Below are positions 46,020 to 58,559 of a stretch of DNA of 64,000 nucleotides, piece by piece. Position 1 is the first letter of the stretch, and each line of letters opens with the position of its first letter. A model generated the notes under the pieces. The model made no database searches. It was not told the DNA's origin and worked only from the letters and a program-made list of their open reading frames with translations. Origin of the DNA: Priapulus caudatus (Eukaryota; Priapulida; Priapulimorpha; Priapulimorphida; Priapulidae); the NCBI RefSeq assembly GCF_000485595.1, contig NW_014577620.1, forward strand, positions 231,625 to 295,624. Direction: 5' to 3'. Both the position numbers and the translations under genes were made by a program.

Positions 46020-47076
46020 ATTAGGAAAGAAAGGAGATCACCTTATATACCTCTATGTTTATTTTTATACTTGTACGCATTATACCTATACTCATAATAA
46101 TAACAATAATAATAATATTAGAGCTAATAGCAATACTATTATTTGTTTATGGCTGAATATTCATGGCTTGTGACATACGGCTGAGGCTAAACGTACCATA
46201 TTACGGCATATACTCTACCATATTAATATTATCAACAAAAATAGGGTTATGGTTGGGGTTAGGGTCGGGGTCAGGGTCAGGGGCAGGGTCAGGATTCAGG
46301 GTCAGGGTTAGGGTTATAAGTTAAGGTTTATTCTGCATGTATTTGTGAAACATTGCACGGTGTGGTTAGACGCTAGTTCTCATTCACGATTTGCTGCGAG
46401 TGCAGAGAGACTAAATATGGCACCGCAGGCTCTGAGATAATATTCGATATTTCATCTACCGAACCACGGATGTGCGGTTTACCATCGCGCTACTAATTTT
46501 TTTATTATATATATATATTTGTAGTCATCCACATGATGATTTTAGATTAATTCTAAATTTCTAATCATCAACTCAACCCACGCTAGAACTCCAGAGTACC
46601 TCTAATGTGTACAGTCTAAACATGCCACATGCAAATAAGTCTTATTGTAATGACAATAATGCATTTTCCAAAAAGTAGAGATTAGAGAAAAATGTGTCCT
46701 TACAACATCTGTAAATCTTGCCACTCATTCGTGTGATGGTGTCAAATTCCATGTCTGTCTCATTTAAATAAACACAAATTAAAATAGTGCTCTTGTGAAT
46801 TCTTGCATTGCTAGTATTTGCTGTGTTGTGAGCCTGTGAAACAGTGTGATGCTGCAAATTTTTGGTGTGATGCTGCATGCTGATGCCATGACCAGCTGGG
46901 TGAAGTACTGAAGTTGTTTGGTAAAAAGGTTTATTTCAAATTTTATCCAGTTCTTTCAATAACTATACAATAAATACACAGCATATTTGTGATTGGGCGA
47001 TATGAACTAGGCAGAAATTATAAAAACAGGCCTGCTATTCAACGACTTATCTTGTCGTTTTATCAAGTGCAAAGAA
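46020..47076. other. No gene recognised; interstitial telomere-like tract
   Basis: At 46243-46318 imperfect GGGTTA/GGGTCA repeats, beginning GGGTTATGGTTGGGGTTAGG, form a degenerate telomere-type tract. The rest is AT-rich. Confidence 0.6.
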
Positions 47077-47178
47077 AGTAGCCCCCGAAATTTGGAAAAG
47101 TAGCCCCGGAAAAGAGTAGCCCCCGAAGTGGGAAAAGTAGCCCCGGAAAATTGAAAAAAGAGCCCCGGAAATTTATTT
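47077..47178. repeat. Short tandem repeat, unit about 20 bp
   Basis: Five imperfect units of the type GTAGCCCCGGAAAAGA follow each other. Confidence 0.7.
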
Positions 47179-47439
47179 TTTTCACTGATCCCAAACTGCC
47201 GGTTATATTCCAAATTGGACCACTTTGCCTATCGCTGAAGCAGCTGGCCTTGAACTGATATGATGCAAATGCGCTAAGTCTTGCAAGGGGAATTGCAAGT
47301 GCTTCAATGCAGGTGCTACATTCCTCGGTGTGTGTTACCGACACGGATACTCTCCATATATTTCCTTCACATTTATTTCATTTTATAATTGTTCATTATC
47401 CGTTCATTCATCTCGGTCCTTTAGATTCCTTGTTATTTA

Positions 47440-47610
47440 CTTCTCTTTTAGGCCCGTGCAGCTATGGTACAACAACATAAAAAAAACAATGTATGAGAAT
47501 ACAGAAAGGCACACTATAATACCATACAAAAGGACCTAGGAGTGACAGTAGATGACAGATTGACCTTCTCAACCCATGTTCAAAACCAGGTCAACAAGGC
47601 ATATTGTTAT
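47440..47610 (+). pseudogene. Non-LTR reverse transcriptase 3' scrap
   Basis: QKDLGVTVDDRLTFSTHVQN then QVNKA is the segment after the thumb of CR1/Jockey-type RTs. Too short to place further. Confidence 0.5.
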
Positions 47611-47904
47611 ATATTATTCCAAGGCATCATTAGCATGAATCCTCTTCATCCAGCCATTCAAGTTGGAGTGCTGGAACTCGGGATCTTGGGCTTTGATCAC
47701 TCACCCTGCTGCCCAGAGCGTGTCTCCCGGAGAGAGGAGTGGCTGGTCTTGTGTCTTTGAGAGGTCAGCAATAGGCAGAAACGTGATGGTGTTTATCCCT
47801 GTCTGTTTCCTTTTTGTGAATGGAAGAAGCTTCACTTCAGCTGCCTTCAGGATTTTAGCCTTGTCGAGTGCCTTCAACTTCACCCGGCTGACAGCTGCTG
47901 TCTG

Positions 47905-48208
47905 ATTATCTGCCGAAAGTGGTGCTGGTGGTGACTTTAATCAACCCCATGTCTTTGAACCCCAGTGACTATGGATGGACGGTAGGGAATAATGGTTATG
48001 AGCCGGTTCCAACAGTAGACCCCATGGCTCCTGAGAAGCTGAGTTCACGAGCTGCAATTGTAATGGAGATTGCAATAACCGACGGTGCAGCTGCAAGAAT
48101 AATGGTGTCAAGTGCATCTCAGCAGACGGAAGTTGTAAAGGCATTTCATGCAAGAACTGTATCCATGATAAAGTAGAGTTTGGAGAAGACTCAGACCTTG
48201 ACTCCTGA
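47905..48208 (+). pseudogene. Cysteine-rich C-terminal fragment of an uncharacterised family
   Basis: LNPSDYGWTVGNNGYEPVPT, then after a one-base frameshift SCNCNGDCNNRRCSCKNNGV, KCISADGSCKGISCKNC, a short acidic tail and TGA at 48206. The spacing C-x-C-x3-C-x4-C-x-C resembles the Cys-rich tails of repeated invertebrate proteins and, loosely, CRC/CXC metal-binding motifs. Possibly the tail of the same family as the ORF at 37949. Confidence 0.45.
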
Positions 48209-48712
48209 GGCATTTGACATTGTGGAGCAGTTTCAAACGAGTATTCGAGAAATTGAAATAAACTAATAAAGCAACTTTTTAAATTACATGCACCCAACAA
48301 TGTTTTATTTCACAAAAAAATGGGTTTGCGACGAGCAGAAACATTGGGTGTGGCCGTTTTTCTGACAATGAGTGGGTTTGGTGCAAAAAAATGCTTGCAA
48401 TCAATTCAGAATCATATAAAAACGCATGGTTTGACCCCTCACAAGCTGCTTAAGGCAGAATTTAAAAAAATTCAATTTTTGCCAGATAATGTTCCGGGTA
48501 CCACAACTTTCAGAAGCTGTCACGGGTTGTCCTACGGGAGTTGAATTTAAATCTTTTGAAATATGTTAGTAAACACATTTACAAACACATTGGTGAAGAA
48601 AGTTCTTAGTAAGGAATATATTCCCAGATTTGCCAGATATCTGATAATATTCCCTGACTATTGCCTAAACAACCACGTAACGAAACTTAAACATTTTTTC
48701 TAAACATTTCAG

Positions 48713-48781
48713 CATTGTTGAAGAAGAAGATGACAGAAACCAAGAACTGGTTGGGGTAGATGACGATGATACTGACAACTG
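48713..48781 (+). CDS. Possible small acidic exon
   Basis: Between 'taaacatttcag' and a GTGAGT donor lies an in-frame stretch with NQELVGVDDDDTDN. Parent gene unknown. Confidence 0.25.
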
Positions 48782-49081
48782 GTGAGTTTTAATTAATTTT
48801 GTGTGTGCTTTGATGTTCGCCAATTATTCGATATGTTGACGTTGATGCCAGAACGTAACCATTGGACTATTTTCGTATGTATCAACAGGTTAAGCTAAGA
48901 ATAGATCTATTAACAAGTATTATCTTCTATTTTATTTTAAGGCCAATCGGCAAGTGCAAGTCGCACCTTAAATTTAATTGGTCAAACCCTAGTCGGGTGA
49001 AGATGAAAAGCGAAGGCCTATATCAGCGTCATTCTCTTGATCATTTGAATGACTTAACCTTATCAGAATAGGGAGACAACT

Positions 49082-49395
49082 GCGACATGTGCATGTAGAC
49101 CATTTGGCGCGAACCCGGTGCAAGGAGGCAGACCTTCCGGAGGAAGAACCGTTTGAATTTGAACCATTCGGTGACCAGGAGTCTATGCCGAAAGCAAACA
49201 GGAGTGTTGAAACTAGCACTGCTAGCCGCGGCCAGGCGGAGTCCGTAGCACCTGAAATTGGGGCCAGTCCCCAGAGTCAGCCGACTCGTACACCTGAGCG
49301 AAATTCTGGTGCAGAGATTCCGTCAAGTCCTCGAGCGACACCGGTCCGCCGATCCCGTAGAGTGACAAAACCCCCAAATAGGCTAAATCTGTAGC
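49082..49395 (+). pseudogene. Ty3/Gypsy pol C-terminus
   Basis: HVDHLARTRCKEADLPEEEP at the start and RRSRRVTKPPNRLNL at the end are the usual tail after a Gypsy integrase. The integrase core is absent. A 3' LTR follows. Confidence 0.6.
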
Positions 49396-49605
49396 AAATC
49401 AGGCAACCCCGCTAATTAGGTTGAGTGTATACTCATAGGGGATATATAAATATTAGTGAAATGTTCAATAGTTGGTACAATGTTCAATCATATATTTGTG
49501 TGTTGTCAGTTAAAAAGGTTCCGTTACATAATTGTTCTAACATGTTTGTTTAAGGGTTACATGTGCCCAGTTACCTACTGAATTGGTTAACTCAGTAAAT
49601 TAAAC

Positions 49606-49776
49606 AGGGGAGAAGTGTGGTATATTGAGACCTAGCCTAATGGTTAGTGTAGTCGCCGCTATGGCGCTGCGGGCGCTACGACGCCACCTATAAACAGTTA
49701 ATAAATACTTTCCAATATGGTCGAATCCTGAGCATGTTATGATTTCAGAAGTTTGTAATAATCTGTAGATCTATCA
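49606..49776 (+). mobile_element. Polypurine tract and start of a 3' LTR
   Basis: AGGGGAGAAG (49606-49615) is a polypurine tract, directly followed by TGTGGTATATTGAGACC at 49616, the LTR start. AATAAATA at about 49700 is a likely polyadenylation signal. The LTR end is not certain. Confidence 0.6.
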
Positions 49777-49783
49777 TACTAAA

Positions 49784-50208
49784 TTGAACCCATACGTCGG
49801 ATTAAGACGCTACAACCATAACAGTAACATCTTTGTAGCAGACCAATCACTTGGCATCTACAGCATCAATTTGGAGTCTGCAGCCACACAGACACACTTG
49901 CCCATTTCAGATGAATTTTGTGGTTCCCCACATGGCATCTGCATGCGTGGAGGCGACATTGTGTGTGCTGATTCCAGGAACCATCAGATAAAGAGCCTTC
50001 AACATGATATGACTCTGACTACAACTCAACACATGGTCCTAGGGGGAACGGGTGTGAAAGGGACAAAAGATGGACACAAAGCTGTTTGCCAGTTCTCTCA
50101 ACCAACAGGAATATGTGCTGAGGGAAACACCTTGTTTGTTGTTGACTCGGCATCTGGAGCTGTTCGACTACTGACACGTTGTAACGTCTCACTGCGTGAA
50201 AAAGCTGG
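49784..50208 (+). CDS. NHL-repeat-like fragment, cut by gap
   Basis: Repeated beta-propeller-type units: SNIFVADQSLGIYSINLES, PHGICMRGGDIVCADSRNHQ, QPTGICAEGNTLFVVDSASG. The order glycine-isoleucine-cysteine then a hydrophobic strand then VxDS is typical of NHL repeats. The frame is open into the N gap at 50209, so the rest is unknown. Could be a TE-associated or an ordinary gene. Confidence 0.5.
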
Positions 50209-50954
50209 NNNNNNNNNNNNNNNNNNNNNNNNNNNNNNNNNNNNNNNNNNNNNNNNNNNNNNNNNNNNNNNNNNNNNNNNNNNNNNNNNNNNNNNNNNNN
50301 NNNNNNNNNNNNNNNNNNNNNNNNNNNNNNNNNNNNNNNNNNNNNNNNNNNNNNNNNNNNNNNNNNNNNNNNNNNNNNNNNNNNNNNNNNNNNNNNNNNN
50401 NNNNNNNNNNNNNNNNNNNNNNNNNNNNNNNNNNNNNNNNNNNNNNNNNNNNNNNNNNNNNNNNNNNNNNNNNNNNNNNNNNNNNNNNNNNNNNNNNNNN
50501 NNNNNNNNNNNNNNNNNNNNNNNNNNNNNNNNNNNNNNNNNNNNNNNNNNNNNNNNNNNNNNNNNNNNNNNNNNNNNNNNNNNNNNNNNNNNNNNNNNNN
50601 NNNNNNNNNNNNNNNNNNNNNNNNNNNNNNNNNNNNNNNNNNNNNNNNNNNNNNNNNNNNNNNNNNNNNNNNNNNNNNNNNNNNNNNNNNNNNNNNNNNN
50701 NNNNNNNNNNNNNNNNNNNNNNNNNNNNNNNNNNNNNNNNNNNNNNNNNNNNNNNNNNNNNNNNNNNNNNNNNNNNNNNNNNNNNNNNNNNNNNNNNNNN
50801 NNNNNNNNNNNNNNNNNNNNNNNNNNNNNNNNNNNNNNNNNNNNNNNNNNNNNNNNNNNNNNNNNNNNNNNNNNNNNNNNNNNNNNNNNNNNNNNNNNNN
50901 NNNNNNNNNNNNNNNNNNNNNNNNNNNNNNNNNNNNNNNNNNNNNNNNNNNNNN
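50209..50954. other. Assembly gap (746 N)
   Basis: Run of N; frames drawn through it are meaningless. Confidence 1.
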
Positions 50955-52790
50955 ATAATGTTTGTTTGATGGGATGTTTATTTGATATAATAATGTTTGT
51001 TTGATGGTAATTAATAGTAACTATCTAACTAATCTAACTTACACCAAGCCAAGTGTAAACCCTGAAACGTAGGTTTCACGAACCGAAACTTATAGGCTCT
51101 ATAATTTGCTCGCCAAACTCCTGTTTCTCCACCTTAAAATACAAGTTTGAGCAAAAATTTACAAGGCAGGTTTGAGTCAATAGTTGCCTATTCGGGGTAT
51201 AAACATACGTTTGACGGGCGGAATATAAGTTTCTGTAATAAACCTAGGTTTAGGATTCTCGGCGCGCAAACCAAATTCTGGAAAACCTTATGTTTTACTC
51301 GCCATAAACATAAGTTTGAGATTTTTTACTTATATTTTGCACGATAAACATAAATTTATTGCGCCGAATATGTATATACATGTAATTGATATTTCCTAAG
51401 AAAAACCCCAGAGCAAAACAAGAAAGTCGATATTTTTCAAATAAAAATGATTTTTTTAAAGCTATTGTCGCGAAATTTCTTCCAGTAATGTTACGGGTCT
51501 TGTTGTCTCTGTCAGACACCTCAGCACGAGTTATCTACAGGGGACTATATAGGTGAAGGCTACAGGTGCAAATACCGCAGAATTGTCGTATATGCATGGT
51601 ACACAGGACTCACTTCCACCACACAAAGCCCAGGTTCTGTTCGGCTTCCACCAGGTAGACCCTTAGAGCAATTATTTGCTCATGTGTCTACATAGCTCGG
51701 TGGAAGTGCTCTTCGTGATTTCCGACCTCGGGGGCAAACCAATGGGGGGGGGAAACACGTTTTTTTTATATGGTGAAACTTCGGTCTATCCGCGTTTGCC
51801 TTAATAGCGAAAGAAAATGGATCTATGAATCTATCTAGTATGGGACGGGTGTTTGCACTTGAGTTCGGGTTTCGTAACAGTGTCCTAAGCTAGCTGAGTG
51901 AATACGCTACACCAAAGTTCAGTCCTGGGGTTCAGCCCCCTGAGTCATTCTAAAGTTCTCTAGTGAACGAATCTCTCAGGTTAAGATATAATTCGACAGC
52001 CTCCTGACGATTTACTGGAGGATTCCAATCATTGATGTCCATTTACAGTACACACGCTTCAAATATAGTGCGGTCACATGGGTATTGTCCACGAAACGTG
52101 CACTCGTCTTTACAAACAGCCAGTTCATCACTTCCTACAGGAATCAGGAAGTCCCTTGTACGATACAGCGATATAAACAGACTATAAAAATATTGATATT
52201 GCGATGCCGTCTTTTTCCACACTCGTCCACAGCGTTTAATGGTTATTTAGGTTCACTACGTTACACTCCATTAAAACTGTCTACCTGCGATCTCATTAAC
52301 ATAAGCAGGGAAGGCAGTGATAGGACTAGTGTAGTAAGGCTTGCCACACCAATCTAGCCCCAAACTCTTCGCTACGGCGTGTAGTTCCGCATTTTAGATC
52401 ATACAGATCAATGCTCCGCCCGTCCGGTTACATGATTTACATCTCTGCTTGGAGTGTGATCTAGCCCGCCATGGGTGGTATCGTTCCGCTCGGCAGTTCG
52501 GCTCTACTTATTCCTCTAGCACCAAACGTTTTGCAAGATCTTGCAAAATCACCTTCCCGCACGATTAAAAGGATATAAAAAACGGAAACTCCAGAAGGCC
52601 GAGGGTTTTCTCAAAGGCTCGCAATTTTTCGAAAACAGAATAAACATTGTTTATAAATGCCTCTATCCTTGCAGTGCAGCATCAAGTGATAAAGAGAATG
52701 GGTGCAAGGTTTGATGTTTTGAATGATATAATAAAATGCAAATTTTTGTTACTGATAAGATTTCTGTTTTTTTTTCTCCTTTTTTCACAG
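50955..52790. other. No clear gene; degenerate short tandem motif
   Basis: Between about 51060 and 51365 the motif 'aaacataagtttga' recurs in diverged form every 30-60 bases. A 33-base stretch at about 52677-52709 between AG and GT could be an exon of the next gene. Confidence 0.35.
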
Positions 52791-55700
52791 GAGATACTAT
52801 TGTTTGTAGGGTCATGTTCTACTGGCACACAGAATTTCAAAGTGGTTGGTCCAAGAGGAATCCCCAATTTCCACTGTGTCGAAGACTTACCTAACGACAC
52901 AACTAAACTGAGAGATCATGGTGTCACTTCCGCAACCACATTTACTGTAACCCGGGATGATGATGTAAGAATAATAATGAAACATACTTGGCGATAGTTC
53001 ACATTGATTCTTAACCTTAAAGAGCAGATTTTTAATGTTTTTTTAATTATTTGGTTGTTTGTTTTTTATTTTTTTAGCTGAAATTTGGTGTAGACACCTT
53101 TTCAAGTGTATTTTACATTAAAAATAATGTAATTTCAATTATTAAAAAAAAGATAATAACATTAACATATGAATTAATTGAAGAACACAATTTGCTTCCG
53201 ATTTGCACCCGAATCACAAATATGATCAATGTTTGGTCGACGTGCATATACAATTATGCAACTTCAAAACTGTATGCCCAGGCATTGTACATTTGTTCCA
53301 TAATATGCAGGAAACTAAAAGGGAAATTGGCAGAAATTGTGGCAGCATGAGCATCGCGTATTGCTGACTCATCGCACATAACGTCAAGATAGGGGGGGGG
53401 GGGGGCGGGGGGCTGACTTAGACTTAAGAACATATTTAAATAGTTTTGTTTGCAATAGAATACATGTATCTTAACTGGAGAAAAAGTTCTATGCTATAGT
53501 TACAATATGAAGATGTAAACCAACTGATGAGAAATTAGGTTAGATATGGCCAAATGATAAAAGGAAACCAGTTTTTCTATTCTGATTATGGAATTACTGC
53601 ATTTTATTTACTTTTTTTTTCTTGTTGAGATGTCTTGGAAATAGAATAGAACAGTTCTAGCTAGATATTAAGGATGTGATTGTGTAGGTATGCATTTAGA
53701 GTGCTATTTGAAAAACGTCTGATTTTTTCCCTTCCAGTTTTTCCATTTCTCTTTTTTTTTACAGAAAGTCAATGAAAGAAGCGAACCAAAGAAGGGCATA
53801 TTACTCCTTTTGTAAGTTACTTTCAAATTTTCACAATATGTAATTGTTTTGATATTTATCTCAACCAAAGACTTTGGTATGATTATGTTTTGGGTCATGT
53901 TGGCACGTTCAGCTTGAATATCGATGAGGCCACAATCAACAACAAGATGAGAGTTTTGTCAGTATTAGTAAGCTACTACAATAATTCTCGACAAGAAGTT
54001 GTTACACGCCATCTGAAATCAATTAGCTTCGTACATGCCAATGCTCAATCTTGGACAAACTTGCTTTCAATTCTGATGAACAGTTGTGCAGTAATGCGGG
54101 GATCAAAGTCAGGACTTGAAACCCACCTTCGCGCTAATAAGGCACCTCATCTCTTGGATGTAGATGGTGATTCATGCCAACATGCCCATCCACAATCGTT
54201 GCACAAACAAATCAGGCATGACAAAGGAAGGGAAAGAAAGAAAGAAAGTCGACAAGCTGTTCATCTTCCGAAAGAAGACAAGACTACATCTGTCATTCTA
54301 TATGTCTGTGTTGCCTCTCCTACAAAAATATGTCAAGACATTTAAGACGACAGAACCGCTCACCTACAAGCTTAATGACAACCAAGTAGAACTTTTGAAT
54401 ATTGTTCTAGTTTGCTTTCTGAGACCGGAAGTGATTACAGAAGCAAAAAACCTCAGTACTCTGGATGTCACGAGTGAAACAAATTTGCTGCCCAAGAAGA
54501 AGCTGTTTGTGGGTAAAGCAGCAAAGAACATCATGACTGATGATCCAGTGACACCCAAGTTTTTGGACACTGTTCAGCAAGCCTACATACAATGCACACA
54601 GCAACTTCAGAAGATGCCCCTAGAAAATCAATTTCTCAAATGTGTGTCAGCCATAGATCCCACAGAAAAGTTGAGAGGACATACTGACTCTTCAAAATTT
54701 CTTGAAGTTGCCTTCATTTGCCAAGCATGTTCTGTCTGTTGATCTGAACGATGAATATGAGCTCAATTGCAGACGGTATGTTTCAAAAACTGACCTACCA
54801 TCATTCACAAATAGAGCAGACAAATGGTAGTCTGAAGTAGCAGGGGAATTCCCAGTTCTAGGTAAAACGTCCCCGTGCAACGAATCAAATTATTGACCCT
54901 CATTCTGCAAACCTATCCATCGGCTCATTTCAGGCAATTCAGACCGTGAGATACCATCTAAAATCAATGACGAAGAATATACAGAATATTTCCACAAAGA
55001 CTCCTACAAGCACGATCCTGTAGATCCTCGTCTTTGCAAAAACTTTACTCGTGCATGACAAATGCAGAAAGAGGTACAGGACCAACTGAAAGCAAAACGT
55101 CAACAGAAGACAGCAGCGCTGAATCTAGAAACAAAGAAGCAAACGTCAAAGAGGAAGTTCACACAAGAGTCAGAAGAGGCAGCAAAGCGGTCAAGACTAG
55201 CTTATATTAAGAAACTAACCAAACAAACCAAACAAAGGAATGTGTAAGGTCAGTTCTGGTTGGGGTTTTTAGTTGTTGTTTTTTTGTTAAGTGTACATGT
55301 ACAGTTTTATATACACACCAGTGTTGCTAAACTATGTACTGTACAACCATATCAATATTTAATATTAGAAGATTTTGTTTCCAAAAGGGGTTAGATAAAT
55401 GTTTGTACCTTTTTCATGGAATTGTCTGAAAGAGCTATTAAAACTCGTTAAGAGTTAATGTATATGTATGCAGATGAAAAAAATGAGGAAGGCTTATGAA
55501 CCAAACAACTTATAGAAAGGAATTCTTCATTCTGTATTGAGAAAAGTAAACTTATAATCTAGAAAAGTAAATTGGGATTATGAGAAATTGACAATGTGTT
55601 GCTTATTCACCTCAGTTTTATTAATAAAAGTGTTCTGCACATTATATACATCTTTTATCACATTTGTTCCTTTAAATGCCCCTCTTTCTGCTTGCTGTTC

Positions 55701-57119
55701 TTGATAAAAATGTTTATTCAGATCCTGTTTCGGTATGTGTTCTGCTATATGGAATTATCTTAATCCAGATTCTCTTTAAATATAAAGTTTAAAATCTCAT
55801 TACAGAATGCACCAGATTGCATGATTCTGACCCCCAAAAATTAAAAAATCTCCCACACCCTCCCCCGCCTCAGGGCTTTTCAGTGTTTTCTTTACCAGAC
55901 ATTTTCATGCCTGTAGTTTGTAATAGGATAAAGGTCATGTGTCAAGGACTAAGGTCAAATGTATGCTTAATAATTTCTCTCTATAAAAAAAGCTGTATAA
56001 TTCAATGCATTTTATAAGTACATTTCATAAAATATCAGGTGTGTAATCAATAAATGTAAGTGAAATCAATTAAATTTGACAACCCATTTAATAGGATATA
56101 AAACAACAAATGTTTTGATATCTTTTCTTCTTTTTTTCCTCTAGGACGATTCGCACAAGGAGACTAAATATTGAGGCGGACATGATGAGTCAGTTCAGAG
56201 ATTGCACATTGGTTGGTGGATCGTATAACTTCAAATTTGCTGGGGAAGGTGTAGATGAAAATGGAATCATGCGTCATGCACTAACCTCCTTCTGGCAATA
56301 TGTTTTTAACAGATACTTTGAAGGGAAAAAAGAGGTCCATCCCTTAAACCACCCAGACCTGACAAGTGAAGATTATGCTACTATGGGGAAAATTTTGTAT
56401 GCGGGATATTTGCACCAGCAGTATTTTCCCATTTCTATTTCAAAGCCCTGCATTTTGGCAGCACTGTTTGGGGCACCAGTGTTAATGACACACTACTGGT
56501 GGAAGGGTTTATAGGGTCCTTGGGCAAAGGAGAAGGAGATGTCGTAGCCAATGTACCAGAGGTCGACGCATTTGACGACGAGTGTGAAGACATTCTACTG
56601 GAAATCTTCTCTCGATACGGTGTCAAGCAACTTGTCACTCCAGCAAAACAGGAATCTGTGTGTTGGGTGTGCAAGAGTAGCATTGTTGCAAAGACCACAG
56701 TGTGTTTTAAACTCATTGGATCTGAGGAGACTCAAAGAGTTTGAAGAGTTTCAGTCGCCAGCTGGCGTACTTGATGTGTACAGTGCCCAGAAACCAACCT
56801 GGCAAAAGGTAATTGCGCGACTTAATGCCCTTCCAAATACCGGTGCGCAGCGATCAGTCACAGATTTTTTAAAGCGCGCATTACGGTCAATGGATGATGA
56901 GACGTTGGCCATATTTCTGAGGTTTATTACAGGCAGCGATACAATGCTAGTTCCTGCCATAGAAGTGCAGTATGTTACACTTTATGAACTGAGGAGACGT
57001 ATTGTTGCCCATACATGTAGTACGTTGATTTGCCCACTAGCTATTCATCTTACATAAAATTTCGATTGGAACTCTTGAATCAACTCAATTCAGTCTATTG
57101 GGATATGGATTTTGCCTGA
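52791..57119 (+). pseudogene. HECT ligase-like gene with hAT element in its intron
   Basis: Exons 52791-52964 (phase 0 exit), 53765-53811 (47 bases, phase 2 exit) and 56145-57119 join in phase. The first encodes EILLFVGSCSTGTQNFKVVG and GIPNFHCVEDLPNDTTKLRD, a domain I do not recognise. The third is the HECT lobe, nearly the same as 25471-26479: FAGEGVDENGIMRHALTSFW, HQQYFPISISKP, SMDDETLAIFLRFITGSDTM, and catalytic Cys codon at 57016-57018. Frameshifts near 56470, 56645 and just after the Cys (a 4-base loss relative to the other copy) disable it. The 2.3-kb intron 53812-56144 contains the hAT copy. Upstream exons remain to be found. Confidence 0.65.
53896..55247 (+). pseudogene. hAT-like transposase, deletion copy
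   Basis: Same family as 12740-24617 and on the same strand as the host gene. It begins at FSLNIDEATINNKMRVLSVL, keeps WTNLLSILMNSCAVMRGSKS and VDGDSC, and has lost about 45 bases near 54050 and about 350 bases near 54190. It crosses the CTCTGGATGTC point uninterrupted (about 54460-54475), showing the ancestral uninterrupted state. The C-terminal dimerisation motif is truncated, and the last frame ends KQTKQRNV at TAA 55247. Several frameshifts. Confidence 0.7.
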
Positions 57120-58000
57120 TAAATAATTTTTTGTCGAGCCCCAAAGACTTGAAGTGATACCAAAAATCCATATATTTGCCTGCAAGTTTCTAGGGTTGAT
57201 AACTTATTTCAAACAAAATACATTGCATTCTTTATTAAACTGAAGCCTTATATACACACTGTAGTCTTAAATATGGATGCAATGGGGGACCGCAATGCCA
57301 ATTTTTCCGATAGGCGGCGCTGATACGCAACTCGGTCTCATTCAAACAATAGACATGTTTGTACAACATAGCAAAGCATATAAATCACAATCATAATAAT
57401 ATAACACGCATCCACGTTTTTTTTAAATATCGGTACTGGCTTAGTCAAACGGCTATTGACACGTGCGTTTGTTTACGTTTTCTAACTTCCACGCCGCTTG
57501 GTGCGCTGTCGGCGCTGCTGTCACGGTAAAACGTCATTGCTGGCCATCTTATTGGTTTTAACATCTTTGGCATTAGTGCAAATAGTAACTACGTTTCAAC
57601 GAACAAGGTCAGCACTGTACGATCAAGAGGAGTAAACATAAACAACCTAAGCTAAATACAGAGAAAACCTAACCCTAATCTCAAGAAAAACGTGAGTACG
57701 CTCTGCTCCCACCGGTGTGCAACTGAGAAGTTATTATACAGAAGGTCGTCTTCGAACCTGGTTCAAGTAAGAATTGACAAGTATACATACATCATCAAAC
57801 AGGAAACATCAAAACAGGATCAGCAAACATACTTCCCAACGTTTGCAGTGACTGACTGTCGGTCACTTATTAACCAGAGAGACATGATACAAGATTGCAC
57901 GGCACAGCTTTGCTGTTGATCCTAAGCGCTGCGCGCGGATGAGACGCGCAGTTCCGCGGGATATGCGCGCACGCGACCGCGGGGATGTTCAAGTATGAAG

Positions 58001-58066
58001 CGCTGTCCGCAGTGGAGACGTGCGCCAAATTCGTGGCCCGTCACACGTCTCCACAGCGGTCAGCGG
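58001..58066. repeat. Stable GC-rich hairpin, copy B
   Basis: CGCTGTCCGCAGTGGAGACG pairs with the reverse complement of the CGTCTCCACAGCGGTCAGCG stretch. Same structure as 32389-32454. Confidence 0.65.
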
Positions 58067-58559
58067 ATGGTCTGTAGTTTTAGAAGATAACAATGAAGAC
58101 TTTGTTCTAAATAAGAACTATCGGCAGCTAAATAAGAGCAATATACAAACCTTTCAATTTTTTGACTAGTCAGTCAAAGGGCTTCTTGGGGGGTCCATTA
58201 TGCAGAGCTTCCAATTGAAATGGCCCATGAAATTGTCAAGTGGAATTGTGTTTTTCGGAACCCCATAGAAAATGCCTTCCTCTTACATGCACCCCTCCCT
58301 GATCAATCACGCAGTCCGGCGTAAACAATAACTATGAGATGAAATTGTGTTGACTTTGTGGCTCTTGACGCACGTGCATTGACGTACAAGACTGTTGAAA
58401 GCACAGGCCCTTGAAACGTCTCAATAAAAATAAATATTCACACAATTTGTCACAATGATCCACCGCCTGTGTGCGAAATAGGTGAACGTATGTGAAACAT
58501 ATACGGTTAGTACTTACTGTGACATATCCGTGACTAACTGACACCACTAAATTGGTAAA

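Noticed and set aside
49784-51004. Single 406-codon ORF across the large gap
   Set aside because: Nearly two thirds of it is N; only 49784-50208 carries real sequence.
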